From: Mycolicibacterium litorale
Lineage (GTDB): Bacteria; Actinomycetota; Actinomycetes; Mycobacteriales; Mycobacteriaceae
Reading direction: 5' to 3'
Length of the DNA: 64,000 nt
Assembly (NCBI RefSeq): GCF_010731695.1
Contig: NZ_AP022586.1
Location: 2,418,001 to 2,482,000 of the forward strand
The notes beneath the pieces are model-generated. The model made no database searches and was not told the DNA's origin. It saw nothing but the letters and a program-made list of their open reading frames with translations. Below, piece by piece: positions 23,674 to 36,597 of the stretch. Every line of letters starts with the position of its first letter. Position 1 is the first letter of the stretch. Made by a program: the position numbers and the translations under genes.

Positions 23674-25241
23674 CAGTTCTTGGGGAACTTCAGCTTGCTC
23701 AGATCGAAGTCGGCCAGTCCGGGCGGCAGCTCGTCGAGCCCCTTGGGCATCTGCGACAGGTCCGGGAAACCGGCGGGCATCCCCGGCACCCCCGGCATGC
23801 CCGCACCGAGCGGATTGCGGTTCTTCGGCGGCGTCGGCCCGCGGCCGGCCTTCTTGCCCTTCTTGCCCTTGCCCTTGGCCTGTTTGCGGGTGTTCTTGCG
23901 CCCGAACGGCATTCCCATCTGGCCGGCCATCTGCGACATCATCTTGCGGGCCTCGAAGAACCGGTCGACGAGCTGGTTGACCTCCGACACGGTCACCCCG
24001 GATCCGTTGGCGATCCGCAGCCGCCGCGAGGCGTTGATGATCTTCGGATCGGCGCGTTCGGCCGGGGTCATCCCGCGGATGATGGCCTGTACGCGGTCGA
24101 GCTGACGGTCGTCGACGGCGGCCAGCGCATCCTTCATCTGACCCGCGCCGGGCAGCATGCCGAGCAGGTTGCCGATCGGGCCCATCTTGCGGATCGCCAG
24201 CATCTGCTCGAGGAAGTCCTCGAGGGTGAGCTCACCGCTGCCGATCTTGGCGGCGGCCGCTTCGGCCTGCTGGGCGTCGAAGACCTGTTCGGCCTGTTCG
24301 ATCAGTGTCAGGACATCGCCCATGCCGAGGATGCGGCTGGCCATCCGGTCGGGGTGGAAGACGTCGAAGTCTTCGAGCTTCTCACCGGCGGAGGCGAACA
24401 GGATCGGCACGCCGGTGACCTCGCGGACCGACAGCGCGGCGCCACCGCGCGCGTCGCCGTCGAGTTTGGTCAGCACGACGCCGGTGAAGCCGACGCCCTC
24501 GCGGAACGCCTCGGCGGTGGTGACCGCGTCCTGACCGATCATGGCGTCGAGGACGAACAGCACCTCGTCGGGGTCGACGGCGTCGCGGATCGCCGCCGCC
24601 TGCGCCATCAGTTCCTCGTCGATGCCGAGGCGGCCGGCGGTGTCGACGATCACGACGTCGAAGTGCTTGGCCTTGGCCTCGGCGAGGCCGGCCGCGGCGA
24701 CGGCGACGGGGTCGGCGGTCCCCTTCACCTCCGCCGCACCCGGTGCGGTGCCCGGGTGCGGGGCGAACACCGACACCCCGGCGCGCTCGCCGACGATCTG
24801 GAGCTGGTTGACCGCGCCGGGACGCTGCAGGTCACACGCCACCAGCAGTGGGGTGTGACCCTGGCCGCGCAGCCACTTCGCGAGCTTGCCCGCCAGCGTG
24901 GTCTTACCGGAACCCTGCAGGCCCGCGAGCATGATGACCGTGGGCGGGGTCTTCGCGAACGCCAGCGTGCGGGTCTGGCCGCCGAGGATGCCGACGAGCT
25001 CCTCGTTGACGATCTTGACGACCTGCTGGGCCGGGTTCAGCGCGGCGGATACCTCGGCGCCCTTGGCGCGCTCCTTGATGCGTGCGACGAACGCGCGCAC
25101 CACCGGCAGGGATACGTCGGCCTCCAGCAGCGCGAGCCGGATCTCCCGGGTCGTGGCGTCGATGTCGGCATCGGTCAGCCGGCCTTTGTTGCGCAGCCCC
25201 TGCAGGGCACCGGTCAACCGGTCGGACAAGGATTCGAACAC
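23673..25241 (-). CDS. ffh: Signal recognition particle protein Ffh
   Basis: 522-aa SRP54 GTPase that delivers nascent membrane proteins to FtsY. An N-domain four-helix bundle is followed by a G domain with GLQGSGKTTLAGKLA, DTAGRLGIDEEL and TKLDGDARGGAA. The Met-rich M domain ends in a basic stretch (GKGKKGKKAGRG) and a Pro/Gly/Met-rich tail. The GTG start at 25241 (VFESLSDRLTGALQGLRNKG) is chosen by family alignment. The receptor gene ftsY is 4.5 kb upstream. Confidence 0.96.
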   Translation of the reverse strand: MFESLSDRLTGALQGLRNKGRLTDADIDATTREIRLALLEADVSLPVVRAFVARIKERAKGAEVSAALNPAQQVVKIVNEELVGILGGQTRTLAFAKTPPTVIMLAGLQGSGKTTLAGKLAKWLRGQGHTPLLVACDLQRPGAVNQLQIVGERAGVSVFAPHPGTAPGAAEVKGTADPVAVAAAGLAEAKAKHFDVVIVDTAGRLGIDEELMAQAAAIRDAVDPDEVLFVLDAMIGQDAVTTAEAFREGVGFTGVVLTKLDGDARGGAALSVREVTGVPILFASAGEKLEDFDVFHPDRMASRILGMGDVLTLIEQAEQVFDAQQAEAAAAKIGSGELTLEDFLEQMLAIRKMGPIGNLLGMLPGAGQMKDALAAVDDRQLDRVQAIIRGMTPAERADPKIINASRRLRIANGSGVTVSEVNQLVDRFFEARKMMSQMAGQMGMPFGRKNTRKQAKGKGKKGKKAGRGPTPPKNRNPLGAGMPGVPGMPAGFPDLSQMPKGLDELPPGLADFDLSKLKFPKN

Positions 25242-25294
25242 GGTCTCAACCCTAACTGTCAAGCGCAACTTCCCTGCGAGCGGACTCGCAGCGG

Positions 25295-27796
25295 TCAGCT
25301 CGCCTGTTCGGCCGGTTTGGGCGGCGGGGGCGGAGTGGGCAGCACCGCGTACAGGTCGCGCTCGAGGTCGGCGCGGATCGCCTGTCGCTCGGCGTCGGTG
25401 CCCGCGGCCAGCGCAGGAACCACGATGCCGAACACGTCGACCACCGAGGCGCCGAGCGTCGTCACCTTCGCCCACGCCACGTCCACACCGTCGCGTTCGA
25501 ACACCGCGGTCAGCCGCGCCAACAGGCCGGCGCGGTCGATGGTGCGGACCTGCACGACGAACTCGCTCGGCGACGCGCCGGTGGACCACAGGACGCGGGG
25601 CGGGGCAGGCACGTGGTTCGCCGGAACCGCCGCGAGGATCTCCCCCGCCCTGGTGGTGCCGTACTGGGCCGCCTCCCGCTCGCGGCGTTCCAGCTCCCCG
25701 AGCACGTCGAGGTCCCCGTCGAGCGCGAGGATGAACTGCTGGCGCAGGAGCCCGGCCGCGGGTGGCGTCCCGAAGTGGGGCGACACCACGAAGGTGTTGA
25801 TCGCCGAACCCTGATGGCTGTTGACCGACGCGGAGTGCACGCGCAGCGAGTTGAGCGCCAGCACGGCGGCGGCCTTCGACAGCAGACCGCGCCGGTCGGG
25901 GGCGATCATCGTCACGTGGTGGATGTGCGGGCTGTCGGCCGCGGTCAGCTCGACGTGGACACCCACCTGACCGGCCAGTTCGAGGTGACGCGGCTCGATC
26001 GGATCGGGCTGCGGGAGCGGTTCGCCGGCCATCACCAGCCGGCAGCGCCGCACCAGGTCGCCGATCAGCGAGGCCTTCCAGTCGCCCCACACCCCGGGTC
26101 CGGTGGCCAGCGAGTCCGCCTCGGCGAGCGCGTGCAGCAGTTCCAGGAGCACCGGGTCACCGCCGAGTTTGTGCACGACGCCGTCGATGACCTTCGGATC
26201 CTGCAGGTCCCGCCGCGTCGCGGTGTCGGGCAACAGCAGGTGGTAGCGCACCATCTTCGACAACAGCTCGATGTCCGAGGGCCACATCCCCAGCCGGGTG
26301 CCGATCTGCTCGGCGAGTTCGGCGCCGATGACGCTGTGGTCGCCGCCGCGGCCCTTGCCGATGTCATGGCACAGCGCGCCAAGCACCAGTAGATCGGGAC
26401 GTGACACACGAGTAGTCAAAGCGCTTGCGCGCGAGACTGTTTCGACCAGATGCCGGTCGACCGTCCAGATGTGCACCACGTCGCGGGGCGGCAGGTCGCG
26501 CACCGCGCCCCACTCGGGGAAGAGCCGCCCCCACAGTCCGGTGCGGTCCAGCGCCTCGACGGTCGACACCACCGCGGGGCCCACCCCGAGCATCACGAGC
26601 AGATCCTTGAGTGCCTGACGCGGCCACGGGGTGCGCAGTTCGGGTGCGGTCTCGGCCAGCCGGCTCAACGTGGACACCGCCATCGGCATGCCGGTGGCCG
26701 CCGAGGCCGCGGCGACCCGCAGGATCAGCCCGGGGTCGCGCCCGGGCCGGGCGTCGCGGGCGAGGATGACCTCACCGGCGTACTCCACGACACCTTCGTC
26801 GAGGGGTCGGCGCACGGGCCTGCGCAACGCGGCGAATCCGCGGCGCGGCAGCGCGTTGGCGGCCGTGCGCAGCCCGGCGTCGACGTAGTAGCTGATGGTG
26901 CGCGCCGCATCGCTGAGCATGCGGGCCAGGTCGAAGCGGTCACCGATGCGCAGCGCCGCCCCGATCTCGTCGGCGTACTGGGCCAGCAGGAGATCCCGGC
27001 CGCGCCCGGAGATGCGGTGCAGTTCGGTGCGCACGTTGAGCAGCGCCAGATGCGCGCCGCCGAGGGTGCCCGTCGGCGAGGCGAGCGCCGGGCTGGGATA
27101 GACATCGGCCAACTGGGCGATGGCCAGCGCGTTGAGCAGTTGGACGTCGCGCAGGCCGCCGCGGCCGGATTTGAGGTCCGGCTCGGCGCGGTGGGCGATC
27201 TCACCGCTGCGCCGCCAGCGCGCCTGGGTGTGCTCGACGAGTTCGGCGAAGCGCGGGGCGATTCCGGTGCGCCACTGCCTGCGCGCGCCCCCGACGAGCA
27301 GTGACGACAGATCGGCGTCTCCGGCGATGTGGCGCACCTCCAGCATCGCGAGCCCGGCCGAGATGTCCTCGCCGGCGACCTTCAGCGCCTCGGGCACGGT
27401 CCGCACACTGTGGTCGAGCCGAATGTTGGCGTCCCACAACGGATACCAGAGCAGCTCGGCGACCTGGCTCACGACATCGGCGGGCATGTTGTCGTGCAGC
27501 AGCATCAGATCGAGATCGGAATAGGGCAACAGCTCACCGCGGCCCAGCCCACCCGTCGCGACGATGGCGAAGCCACTGGTCGCGGTGATGCCGATCTCGG
27601 TTGCCTTTGTGCCCAGCCAGAATTCGTACAGATCGAGCAGCGCGTCGCGCAGTGCGGCGGTGTCGAGTTGACGGGGTCCGCCGGCCAGGAGCTGCTGGGT
27701 GGCCTTCACCAGATCGGTGGCGGGCCGCAACGAGGCCGCCGCCGGCGCCGTCCATCTGGGGGCGCCGGCGGCGGATCGTGGTGGTCGTTCTGTCAT
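25295..27796 (-). CDS. glnD: PII nucleotidyltransferase/deadenylyltransferase GlnD
   Basis: 833-aa bifunctional nitrogen sensor that modifies the PII protein. The nucleotidyltransferase motif is [21 protein letters not shown] (about 85-105), the HD phosphohydrolase motif is [19 protein letters not shown], and two C-terminal ACT domains start near [21 protein letters not shown] and [19 protein letters not shown]. In actinobacteria the modification is adenylylation. Third gene of amt-glnB-glnD, 66 nt after glnB. Confidence 0.96.
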   Translation of the reverse strand: MTERPPRSAAGAPRWTAPAAASLRPATDLVKATQQLLAGGPRQLDTAALRDALLDLYEFWLGTKATEIGITATSGFAIVATGGLGRGELLPYSDLDLMLLHDNMPADVVSQVAELLWYPLWDANIRLDHSVRTVPEALKVAGEDISAGLAMLEVRHIAGDADLSSLLVGGARRQWRTGIAPRFAELVEHTQARWRRSGEIAHRAEPDLKSGRGGLRDVQLLNALAIAQLADVYPSPALASPTGTLGGAHLALLNVRTELHRISGRGRDLLLAQYADEIGAALRIGDRFDLARMLSDAARTISYYVDAGLRTAANALPRRGFAALRRPVRRPLDEGVVEYAGEVILARDARPGRDPGLILRVAAASAATGMPMAVSTLSRLAETAPELRTPWPRQALKDLLVMLGVGPAVVSTVEALDRTGLWGRLFPEWGAVRDLPPRDVVHIWTVDRHLVETVSRASALTTRVSRPDLLVLGALCHDIGKGRGGDHSVIGAELAEQIGTRLGMWPSDIELLSKMVRYHLLLPDTATRRDLQDPKVIDGVVHKLGGDPVLLELLHALAEADSLATGPGVWGDWKASLIGDLVRRCRLVMAGEPLPQPDPIEPRHLELAGQVGVHVELTAADSPHIHHVTMIAPDRRGLLSKAAAVLALNSLRVHSASVNSHQGSAINTFVVSPHFGTPPAAGLLRQQFILALDGDLDVLGELERREREAAQYGTTRAGEILAAVPANHVPAPPRVLWSTGASPSEFVVQVRTIDRAGLLARLTAVFERDGVDVAWAKVTTLGASVVDVFGIVVPALAAGTDAERQAIRADLERDLYAVLPTPPPPPKPAEQAS

Positions 27797-27862
27797 TTCG
27801 GAAGTCCTCCCCCGGACCAGTGAGTGCTTACGGTGTCGAGCCGGGAGACGACCCCCTCGTCA

Positions 27863-29575
<1,713 letters not shown>

Positions 29576-29694
29576 TTTGTGTGAACCTCCTGGGGGAATT
29601 CGCCGACGGATCGGCCTCCCGAGAAGACTCTTGTGCCCGCGTTTCACCGGTGATGCATGAGCGTTTCCGGAATGTGAACGCAGCGACCCACCCG

Positions 29695-29710
29695 GTTACG
29701 CTTATGTTTC
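29695..29710. promoter_or_regulatory. Candidate GlnR half-element before amt
   Basis: Minus strand GAAAC-N6-GTAAC, about 120 nt before the amt start. The actinobacterial GlnR consensus contains GTnAC and GaAAC boxes separated by 6 bases, so one correctly spaced pair is present. No further in-phase boxes were found, so this is weak. Confidence 0.35.
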
Positions 29711-29748
29711 CGACGAGCGGACGACGGTCGATCGCGCCGTGCGGGCCG

Positions 29749-31140
29749 TCAGCCGAGCAGCGCGTCGACGAACGCCGCGGGTTCGAACGGCGCGAGATCG
29801 TCGGGTCCCTCGCCGAGGCCGACGAGCTTGACCGGGACGCCGAGTTCCTCCTGCACGCGGAACACGATGCCGCCCTTGGCGGTCCCGTCGAGTTTGGTGA
29901 GCACGACACCGGTGATCTTCACGACCTCGGCGAACACCCTCGCCTGCGGGAGGCTGTTCTGGCCGATCGTGGCGTCGAGCACCAGCAGCACCTCGTCGAC
30001 CGCGGCGCGCTTCTCGACGACCCGCTTGACCTTGCCCAGCTCGTCCATCAGACCGGTCTTGGTGTGCAACCGGCCTGCGGTGTCGACGACGACGACGTCA
30101 GCGCCGTTCTCGATGCCCTTGGAGACGGCGTCGAAGGCGACCGACGCCGGATCGGCGGCCTCCGGCCCGCGCACCACCTCGGCGCCGACCCGTGAGGCCC
30201 ACGTCTGCAACTGGTCGGCGGCCGCGGCGCGGAAGGTGTCGGCGGCGCCCAGCACGACGCGGCGCCCGTCGGCGACCAGGACGCGGGCGAGTTTGCCGAC
30301 GGTGGTGGTCTTGCCGGTGCCGTTGACGCCGACGACGAGCAGCACCGACGGTTTGTCGGCATGCGGCAGCGCCCGGATCGACCGGTCCATCTCCGGGTGC
30401 AGTTCGCCGACGAGAACGTCGCGCAGCACCGCGCGGGCGTCGGCCTCGGTGCGCACCGACTCGCTGGCCATCCGGGTCCGCAGCGCGGCGACCACCTTCT
30501 CGGTGACGACCGGGCCCAGATCGGCGATCAGCAGGGTGTCCTCGACGGCCTCCCACGACTCCTCGTCGAGGTCGCCGCCGCCGAGCAGGCCGAGCATGCT
30601 GCGGCCGAGCGCGTTCTGCGACTTGGCCAGCCGGCCGCGCAGCCGGTCCAGCCGGCCGTGCGTGGGCGCGATCTCCTCGACGGGCTCCGGCTCGGCTTCG
30701 GGCGTCGGCTCGGCTTCGGGCGCCGGCTCCGGCTCCGGTTCGACCAGTGGCTCCGGGGCGGGTTCGGCGACCGGTTCTGCGGGTACCCGCGGCGGGGCGG
30801 TCTCGACGGGCGGTTCGGGGAGCCGCACGTCGGCGATCGGGCGCTTGGGTGCGTCGCGCGGGATCGTGGCGTCGTCCCCGACCGCGGGCAGTCCGCTGGT
30901 GTCGATGCGGTCCTTCGGCCGGGCCGGCGGCGCCTGCGGTGGTGCTGACGATTGTGTGAACGTGATGCCGGAACTGGCCGTGTATCCGCCGGAGCGGTCG
31001 ATCGGTGTGGCAGTGTCGGCTTCCGAGAGCCTGATCCGCCGGCGCCGGTAGCGGACCAGGCCAACCACGAGCGCAACGACGAGAAGAACGGCGATGACCG
31101 CGATTGCGATCCACACAGCCAGCGAGAGATCCAGGGTCAC
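29749..31140 (-). CDS. ftsY: Signal recognition particle receptor FtsY
   Basis: 463-aa SRP receptor GTPase. Unlike E. coli FtsY it has a real N-terminal transmembrane helix (about 8-30, WIAIAVIAVLLVVALVVGLVRYRRRR), then an acidic Pro/Glu/Ala linker with repeated EPEP/PEAEP units (about 110-150) and the NG domain. G-motifs are GVNGTGKTTTVGKLA, DTAGRLHTK and TKLDGTAKGG. The start is GTG. In M. tuberculosis smc is directly upstream; here a type 2 IPP isomerase gene on the other strand separates them. Confidence 0.96.
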   Translation of the reverse strand: MTLDLSLAVWIAIAVIAVLLVVALVVGLVRYRRRRIRLSEADTATPIDRSGGYTASSGITFTQSSAPPQAPPARPKDRIDTSGLPAVGDDATIPRDAPKRPIADVRLPEPPVETAPPRVPAEPVAEPAPEPLVEPEPEPAPEAEPTPEAEPEPVEEIAPTHGRLDRLRGRLAKSQNALGRSMLGLLGGGDLDEESWEAVEDTLLIADLGPVVTEKVVAALRTRMASESVRTEADARAVLRDVLVGELHPEMDRSIRALPHADKPSVLLVVGVNGTGKTTTVGKLARVLVADGRRVVLGAADTFRAAAADQLQTWASRVGAEVVRGPEAADPASVAFDAVSKGIENGADVVVVDTAGRLHTKTGLMDELGKVKRVVEKRAAVDEVLLVLDATIGQNSLPQARVFAEVVKITGVVLTKLDGTAKGGIVFRVQEELGVPVKLVGLGEGPDDLAPFEPAAFVDALLG

Positions 31141-31213
31141 CCGGCCATTCTTTCAGGGTGGGTCTCAGGGTGGGTAACCGGTGACGTTGCGGCCCGTTGG
31201 CAGCGAAGACGGC

Positions 31214-32221
31214 ATGCAGCTCCGCAAACGCCGTCACATCGACGTCTGCCTGCACGGACCGGTGGAGTACGAGACCGTCACGACCGGTTTCGAGGACTAC
31301 CGGCTGCCCTACAACGCGCTGACCCAGACCTCGCTGAGCCGGCTGGAGCTCGGTACCGAATTCCTCGGCAAGCGGCTGTCGGCTCCCCTGCTGATCGGCG
31401 CGATGACCGGCGGCGCCGAACTGTCCGGGATCATCAACCGCAACCTGGCCACCGCCGCACACCGGCTCGGCGTCGGGATGATGCTGGGCTCCCAGCGCAT
31501 CATGTTCGACAACGACGCGGTGGCGCGCAGCTTCGCGGTGCGTGACATCGCCCCTGACGTGCTGCTGATCGGCAACGTGGGGCTCGCCCAACTGTCCGAA
31601 CCGGTGGTTCCGGCGCTGGAGCGCGCACTCGACCACGTCGGCGCCGACGCGCTCGCCGTGCACACCAACCCGCTGCAGGAGGCGATGCAGCGCGACGGGG
31701 ACACCGACTTCACCGGTTCGATCGACCGGCTGCGCACGGTCGCCGCCACCCTGCGCAAGCCCGTGATGCTCAAGGAGGTCGGCCACGGTATCGGCGCCAC
31801 GGCCGCCGCGGAACTGGTGGACTGCCCGCTGGCCGCCGTCGACGTGGCGGGTGCGGGCGGCACCTCATGGGCCCGGGTCGAGCAGCTGGTCCGCTACGGC
31901 GAGATCCGCTCGCCCGCGCTGGCCGAGTGGGGTATCCCGACCGCGCAGGCCCTGCTCGAGGTGCGGCGCACCCTGCCCGGGGTGGCGCTGGTCGCCTCCG
32001 GCGGTATCCGCACCGGCATGGACGCCGCCAAGGCGCTCGCGATGGGCGCCGACGTGGTGGCCGTCGCGCGTCCCCTGCTCGCGCCCGCCATCGAATCGGC
32101 CGATGCCGTGGTGGAGTGGTTACAGCACTTCATCGGCGAACTGCGGGTGTGCCTGCACGGGTGCGGGGCCGCGGACCTGGCGGCGCTGCGACGCGCGGGT
32201 GTGCAGCCGGCCGATTCCTAG
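31214..32221 (+). CDS. fni: Type 2 (FMN-dependent) isopentenyl-diphosphate isomerase
   Basis: A 335-aa enzyme that interconverts IPP and DMAPP with reduced FMN and Mg. Hallmarks are [12 protein letters not shown], the start region [44 protein letters not shown] (FMN), [36 protein letters not shown] and [20 protein letters not shown]. The ATG at 31214 matches the family start; a GTG 11 codons earlier is an alternative. It is alone on the plus strand between smc and ftsY, an unusual place. Mycobacteria normally have a type 1 Idi, so this may be an extra isomerase, for example for carotenoid or other isoprenoid supply. Confidence 0.92.
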   Translation: MQLRKRRHIDVCLHGPVEYETVTTGFEDYRLPYNALTQTSLSRLELGTEFLGKRLSAPLLIGAMTGGAELSGIINRNLATAAHRLGVGMMLGSQRIMFDNDAVARSFAVRDIAPDVLLIGNVGLAQLSEPVVPALERALDHVGADALAVHTNPLQEAMQRDGDTDFTGSIDRLRTVAATLRKPVMLKEVGHGIGATAAAELVDCPLAAVDVAGAGGTSWARVEQLVRYGEIRSPALAEWGIPTAQALLEVRRTLPGVALVASGGIRTGMDAAKALAMGADVVAVARPLLAPAIESADAVVEWLQHFIGELRVCLHGCGAADLAALRRAGVQPADS

Positions 32222-32227
32222 CGCCGG

Positions 32228-35200
32228 CTACGCCTGCGTGCTGACCAGCTCCTGGCCGCGCATCCGCTGGGAGATCACCTGCGTGATGCCGTCACCCTGC
32301 ATGGTGACGCCGTAGAGCGCGTCGGCGACCTCCATGGTCGGCTTCTGGTGGGTGATGACGATCAGCTGCGATCGCTCGCGGAGCTGTTCGAACAGGCTGA
32401 TCAACCGGCGCAGGTTGACGTCGTCGAGGGCGGCCTCCACCTCGTCCATCACATAGAACGGTGACGGGCGGGCCCGGAAGATCGCCACCAGCATCGCCAC
32501 CGCGGTCAGCGACTTCTCCCCACCCGACAGCAGCGACAGCCGTTTGATCTTCTTGCCCGGCGGCCGGGCCTCCACCTCGATGCCGGTGGTGAGCATGTCG
32601 TCGGGATTGGTCAGCAGCAGCCTGCCCTCGCCGCCCGGGAACAGGGTCTCGAAGACCTGGGTGAACTCCCGCTCGACGTCCGCGTAGGCCTCGGAGAACA
32701 CCTGAAGGATGCGGTCGTCGACGTCGGCGATCACGTCGAGGAGGTCCTTGCGCGCGGCCTTGACGTCCTCGAGCTGGGTGGACAGGAAGTTGTACCGCTC
32801 TTCGAGCGCCGCGAACTCCTCGAGCGCCAGCGGATTGACCCGGCCCAGCTCGGCCAGTTCGCGTTCGGCGCGTTTGGCGCGGCGCTCCTGGGTGGGCCGG
32901 TCGAACGGCATCGGGGCGGGCGCGGTGACCTGCTCGCCGCGCTCCTTGGCCTGCTCGTACTCCGCCATCTCGAGTTCGGTGGGCGGCAGCGCGATGTGCG
33001 GTCCGTATTCGGCGATCAGGTCGGCGGGCGCCATGCCGAACTGTTCGAGCACGTTGGCCTCGAGTTGTTCGATGCGCAGCGCCGCCTGCGCCTTGGCCAC
33101 CTCGTCGCGGTGCAGCGCATCGGTCAGCGTGGTGAGGCGCGCGCCGAGTTCGTTGACCTCCTCGCGCGCCTTGCTCAGCGCCGCGGCCCGCTGCTGGCGT
33201 TCGGCGGCCAGCGCGTCGCGGCTGCGCGACGCCGCGGCGACCACCGCGCTCAACCGCGCCGCGACCTGCCTGCCCGACTCCGCGACCGCGCCGGCGACCG
33301 CGGCGGCATGTTCGCGCGCCTGTTTGGCACGCTGGGCGCGCATCCGCGCCTCCCGTTCGGCCGCCGCCGCGCGGCGCAGCGAATCCGCCCGTCCGCGAAC
33401 GGCATTCGCGCGCTCCTCGGCGGTGCGCACGGACAACCGCGCCTCCACCTCGGCGGCGCGGGCGGCTTCGGCGGCGGCCACCGAGGCCTGCCGGTCGACG
33501 GGTTCGACCTCGAACATCGGGGCCTGCTGGGCGTTGTGCAACCGGGTCTCGAGTTCGGTGAGTTCCTCGACGGTCCGGGTGCGGCCGGCCTCGAGTTCGT
33601 CGCGCTGCCGGATCAGCCGCTGCCATTCGTCGGCCGCGGCGCGGGCGTCCTGCCCGAGCCGGCCGAGCTGCTCGTAGATCGCCGAGATCGCGGCGTCGGA
33701 TTCGTTGAGCGCGGCCAGCGCGTGTTCGGCCGCTTCCTGGCGGTCGTGCTGTTCGGCCAGCGCACCCGACAGCGCGGCGGCCAATTCGCCGACCTGCTTC
33801 TCCGACGCCTCGAGGTCCGCGCGTGCCTTGTCGATCTCCGAGGCGATCTCCAGTGTGCTGGGTTTGCGATCGGACCCGCCGCTGACCCAACCCGCACCCA
33901 CGAGGTCGCCGTCCGCGGTGACCGCCCGCAACTGCGGCCGGTCGGCCACCAGATCCAGGGCGGCCGCCAGGTCGGCGACGATCGCGACGCCCGAGAGCAT
34001 CGCGGTGACGGCGCCGCGCAGCCGCGCCGGGATGTCGACGACGTCGACGGCCCACACCACGCCGGCGGGCAGTGCGGGCGTCTCCGCGGTCGGCGTCTCC
34101 GGCCAGTCGCCCAGCACGATCGCGGCCCGGCCACCGTCGGATTCCTTCAGCGCGGCGACCGCGTCGCGCGCCGCACCCGAGTCCTCCGCCGCCAGCGCGT
34201 CGGCCGCCGCACCGAGCACCGCCGCCACCGCCACCTCGTGGCCCGGGCGCACCTTGACCAGTTCCGCGATCGAGCCGAAAAGCCCTGCGCCGCCGTGGTT
34301 CTGCTGCAACCAGGCCGCGCCGTCGCGGCGGTCGAGGCCGACCGCGAGCGCGTCGATGCGCGCCCGCAGCGAGGCCACCTGGCGTTCGGCGGCGCGTTCG
34401 GCGGTCTGCAGTTCGGCCACCCGCTCGTCGGCCTGGCGCAACGCCGCCACCGTGCGGTCGTGGTGTTCGTCCAGCCCGAGCTCCCCGGCGTCGAGTTCCC
34501 CGACGCGCGACTGCACGGTCTCGAACTCCGCCTGGGCCTGTTCGGCCTTGGCGGCGGCCTCCTCGATGCCGACCGTCAGCCGCGCCACGGTCTCGTCGAT
34601 CGACTCCACCCGGGTGCGCATGGTGTCGACCTGACCGGCCAACCGGGCCAGACCCTCACGCCGGTCCGCCTCGGCGCGGGCGGCGGCCATGTGCGCGCGC
34701 TCGGCGTCCGCGGCGACGCGCTCACGCTCGGCCAGTTCGTCGCGGGTCGCCTCCAACACCGCGCGCGACTCGGCCAGCTCCTCGAGCAGTTCGGCCTCGT
34801 GCGCGGCCATGTGGTCGGCCTCGGCCTCCATCTCGTCGGGGTCGCGGCCGGTCGACGGCTCCGGTTCGGCGTCGAGCAGCTGGGTGCGTTCGGTGGCGAT
34901 CCGCACCGTGGCGCTGACCCGTTCGGCCAGTGCGGAGAGCCGGAACCAGGTCTGCTGCGCGAGTTCGGCACGTTCGGTGAGGTCCGCGACCGCGGTCTCG
35001 TGCCCGTCGAGTTCGGCGGTGGCGGTCTCGAGCCGGGTGGTGATCTCGTCGTGCTCGCGGCGCAGCATGGTCTCGGTCTGGTGGGTGTTGTCGAACTCCG
35101 AGCGCCGGCTCACCAGGTCGTCGGCCGCCAACCGCAGCCGGGCGTCGCGCAGATCGGCCTGGATGGTCTGCGCCCGCCGCGCCATCTCCGCCTGTCGGCC

Positions 35201-35815
35201 GAGCGGTTTGAGCTGACGGCGCAGTTCGGTGGTCAAATCGGTCAGCCGGGCCAGGTTGGCCTGCATCGAGTCGAGTTTGCGGACCGCTTTCTCTTTGCGT
35301 TTGCGGTGCTTGAGCACCCCGGCGGCCTCCTCGATGAAGGCGCGGCGGTCCTCCGGACGCGATTCGAGGATCTCCGAGAGCTTGCCCTGCCCGACGATGA
35401 CGTGCATCTCGCGGCCGATGCCCGAATCGCTGAGCAGTTCCTGGACGTCCATCAGGCGGCAGTGGCTGCCGTTGATCTCGTACTCGCTGCCGCCGTCGCG
35501 GAACATCCGGCGGGTGATCGACACCTCGGAGTACTCGATCGGCAGGGCGTTGTCGGAGTTGTCGATGGTGACCGTGACCTCGGCACGGCCCAGCGGGGCG
35601 CGCGACGACGTGCCGGCGAAGATGACGTCCTCCATCTTGCCGCCGCGTAGCGTCTTGGCGCTGTGCTCGCCCATCACCCAGGTCAGCGCATCGACCACGT
35701 TGGACTTACCCGACCCGTTGGGGCCGACCACACAGGTGATCCCCGGTTCGAACCGCAGAGTCGTCGGCGCCGCGAAGGACTTGAAGCCCTTGAGCGTCAG
35801 ACTCTTCAGATGCAT
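32228..35815 (-). CDS. smc: Chromosome segregation protein SMC
   Basis: 1195-aa condensin ATPase. N-terminal head with Walker [10 protein letters not shown] (about 32-40), a long coiled coil, hinge (about 510-640, [37 protein letters not shown]), a second coiled coil and C-terminal head with [18 protein letters not shown] and Walker [12 protein letters not shown]. Length is normal. The acyP gene is immediately upstream (15-nt gap). It organises the chromosome together with ScpA/ScpB, which are not in this window. Confidence 0.97.
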   Translation of the reverse strand: MHLKSLTLKGFKSFAAPTTLRFEPGITCVVGPNGSGKSNVVDALTWVMGEHSAKTLRGGKMEDVIFAGTSSRAPLGRAEVTVTIDNSDNALPIEYSEVSITRRMFRDGGSEYEINGSHCRLMDVQELLSDSGIGREMHVIVGQGKLSEILESRPEDRRAFIEEAAGVLKHRKRKEKAVRKLDSMQANLARLTDLTTELRRQLKPLGRQAEMARRAQTIQADLRDARLRLAADDLVSRRSEFDNTHQTETMLRREHDEITTRLETATAELDGHETAVADLTERAELAQQTWFRLSALAERVSATVRIATERTQLLDAEPEPSTGRDPDEMEAEADHMAAHEAELLEELAESRAVLEATRDELAERERVAADAERAHMAAARAEADRREGLARLAGQVDTMRTRVESIDETVARLTVGIEEAAAKAEQAQAEFETVQSRVGELDAGELGLDEHHDRTVAALRQADERVAELQTAERAAERQVASLRARIDALAVGLDRRDGAAWLQQNHGGAGLFGSIAELVKVRPGHEVAVAAVLGAAADALAAEDSGAARDAVAALKESDGGRAAIVLGDWPETPTAETPALPAGVVWAVDVVDIPARLRGAVTAMLSGVAIVADLAAALDLVADRPQLRAVTADGDLVGAGWVSGGSDRKPSTLEIASEIDKARADLEASEKQVGELAAALSGALAEQHDRQEAAEHALAALNESDAAISAIYEQLGRLGQDARAAADEWQRLIRQRDELEAGRTRTVEELTELETRLHNAQQAPMFEVEPVDRQASVAAAEAARAAEVEARLSVRTAEERANAVRGRADSLRRAAAAEREARMRAQRAKQAREHAAAVAGAVAESGRQVAARLSAVVAAASRSRDALAAERQQRAAALSKAREEVNELGARLTTLTDALHRDEVAKAQAALRIEQLEANVLEQFGMAPADLIAEYGPHIALPPTELEMAEYEQAKERGEQVTAPAPMPFDRPTQERRAKRAERELAELGRVNPLALEEFAALEERYNFLSTQLEDVKAARKDLLDVIADVDDRILQVFSEAYADVEREFTQVFETLFPGGEGRLLLTNPDDMLTTGIEVEARPPGKKIKRLSLLSGGEKSLTAVAMLVAIFRARPSPFYVMDEVEAALDDVNLRRLISLFEQLRERSQLIVITHQKPTMEVADALYGVTMQGDGITQVISQRMRGQELVSTQA

Positions 35816-35830
35816 GACGTGCCAGACTAC

Positions 35831-36115
35831 CTAGCGCTCGCGGAATCCGGTGATGTGCTCGCGCGCGTCCGACCAGTCGGCGATGACCTTGTCGACCCGG
35901 CCCGGCGTGTCGCCGCCCTCGAGCAGGGCGAGCAGCCGCTCACAGGCGGCGCGCGGCCCCTGGGCCACCACCTGCACGCGGCCGTCGGGCTTGTTGGCCG
36001 CGAACCCGGTCAGCCCCAGTTCGAGCGCCCGCGAACGCGTCCACCAGCGGAAACCGACGCCCTGGACGTGGCCGTGCACCCAGGCGGTCAGCCGGACGTC
36101 AGGCTCGTCCGACAT
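35831..36115 (-). CDS. acyP: Acylphosphatase
   Basis: 94-aa acylphosphatase that hydrolyses carboxyl-phosphate bonds. The family motif is [40 protein letters not shown], with catalytic Arg in GFRWW and Asn in AANKPDG. It overlaps the OsmC-like gene by 17 nt and is followed by smc, the standard mycobacterial order. Confidence 0.93.
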   Translation of the reverse strand: MSDEPDVRLTAWVHGHVQGVGFRWWTRSRALELGLTGFAANKPDGRVQVVAQGPRAACERLLALLEGGDTPGRVDKVIADWSDAREHITGFRER

Positions 36116-36515
36116 CTTTGGTCTCGAACGTGACCTTGGTCCCGGACTTCAGCGTGCGACCGACCGTGCACACCTGGTCGATGGCGCGCTCGACGACGGT
36201 CAGCAGGCGGGCCACCTCGTCGTCGGAGAGGCCGGACAGGTCGACCTCCAGCGACTCCTCGAGCAGCGGATAGCGCTCCTGCTCGCGGTCGGCCGGGCCG
36301 GAGACGCGGATCGTCGCGGCGTAGTCGTCGCCGAGCCGGCGGCGCAGCGGGCTGTCGCTGCTCATCCCGCTGCAGGCGGCCAGCGCGATCTTCATCAACT
36401 CGCCGGGGGTGAACACCCCCTCGACGTCCTCCGATCCGACCAGCACCTCGGCACCGCGTGAACTGCGCCCGGTATAGCGGCGCACACCCGTGCGCTCCAC
36501 CCACAGATCCGTCAT
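36099..36515 (-). CDS. OsmC/Ohr-family protein (Rv2923c-like)
   Basis: 138-aa OsmC-fold protein of the type that reduces organic hydroperoxides with active-site cysteines. One Cys is in [12 protein letters not shown] and the other in [11 protein letters not shown], the expected two positions. An Arg is present in [12 protein letters not shown]. It overlaps acyP by 17 nt, so the two are likely co-translated. Confidence 0.88.
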   Translation of the reverse strand: MTDLWVERTGVRRYTGRSSRGAEVLVGSEDVEGVFTPGELMKIALAACSGMSSDSPLRRRLGDDYAATIRVSGPADREQERYPLLEESLEVDLSGLSDDEVARLLTVVERAIDQVCTVGRTLKSGTKVTFETKDVGRA

Positions 36516-36597
36516 GGCTCATTTCTACAACGCCGCCGAAACTGCTCACAGATCGCGCATCCGGCCGCTGATGCGATCTCCCCGCAGTCTCAACGAA

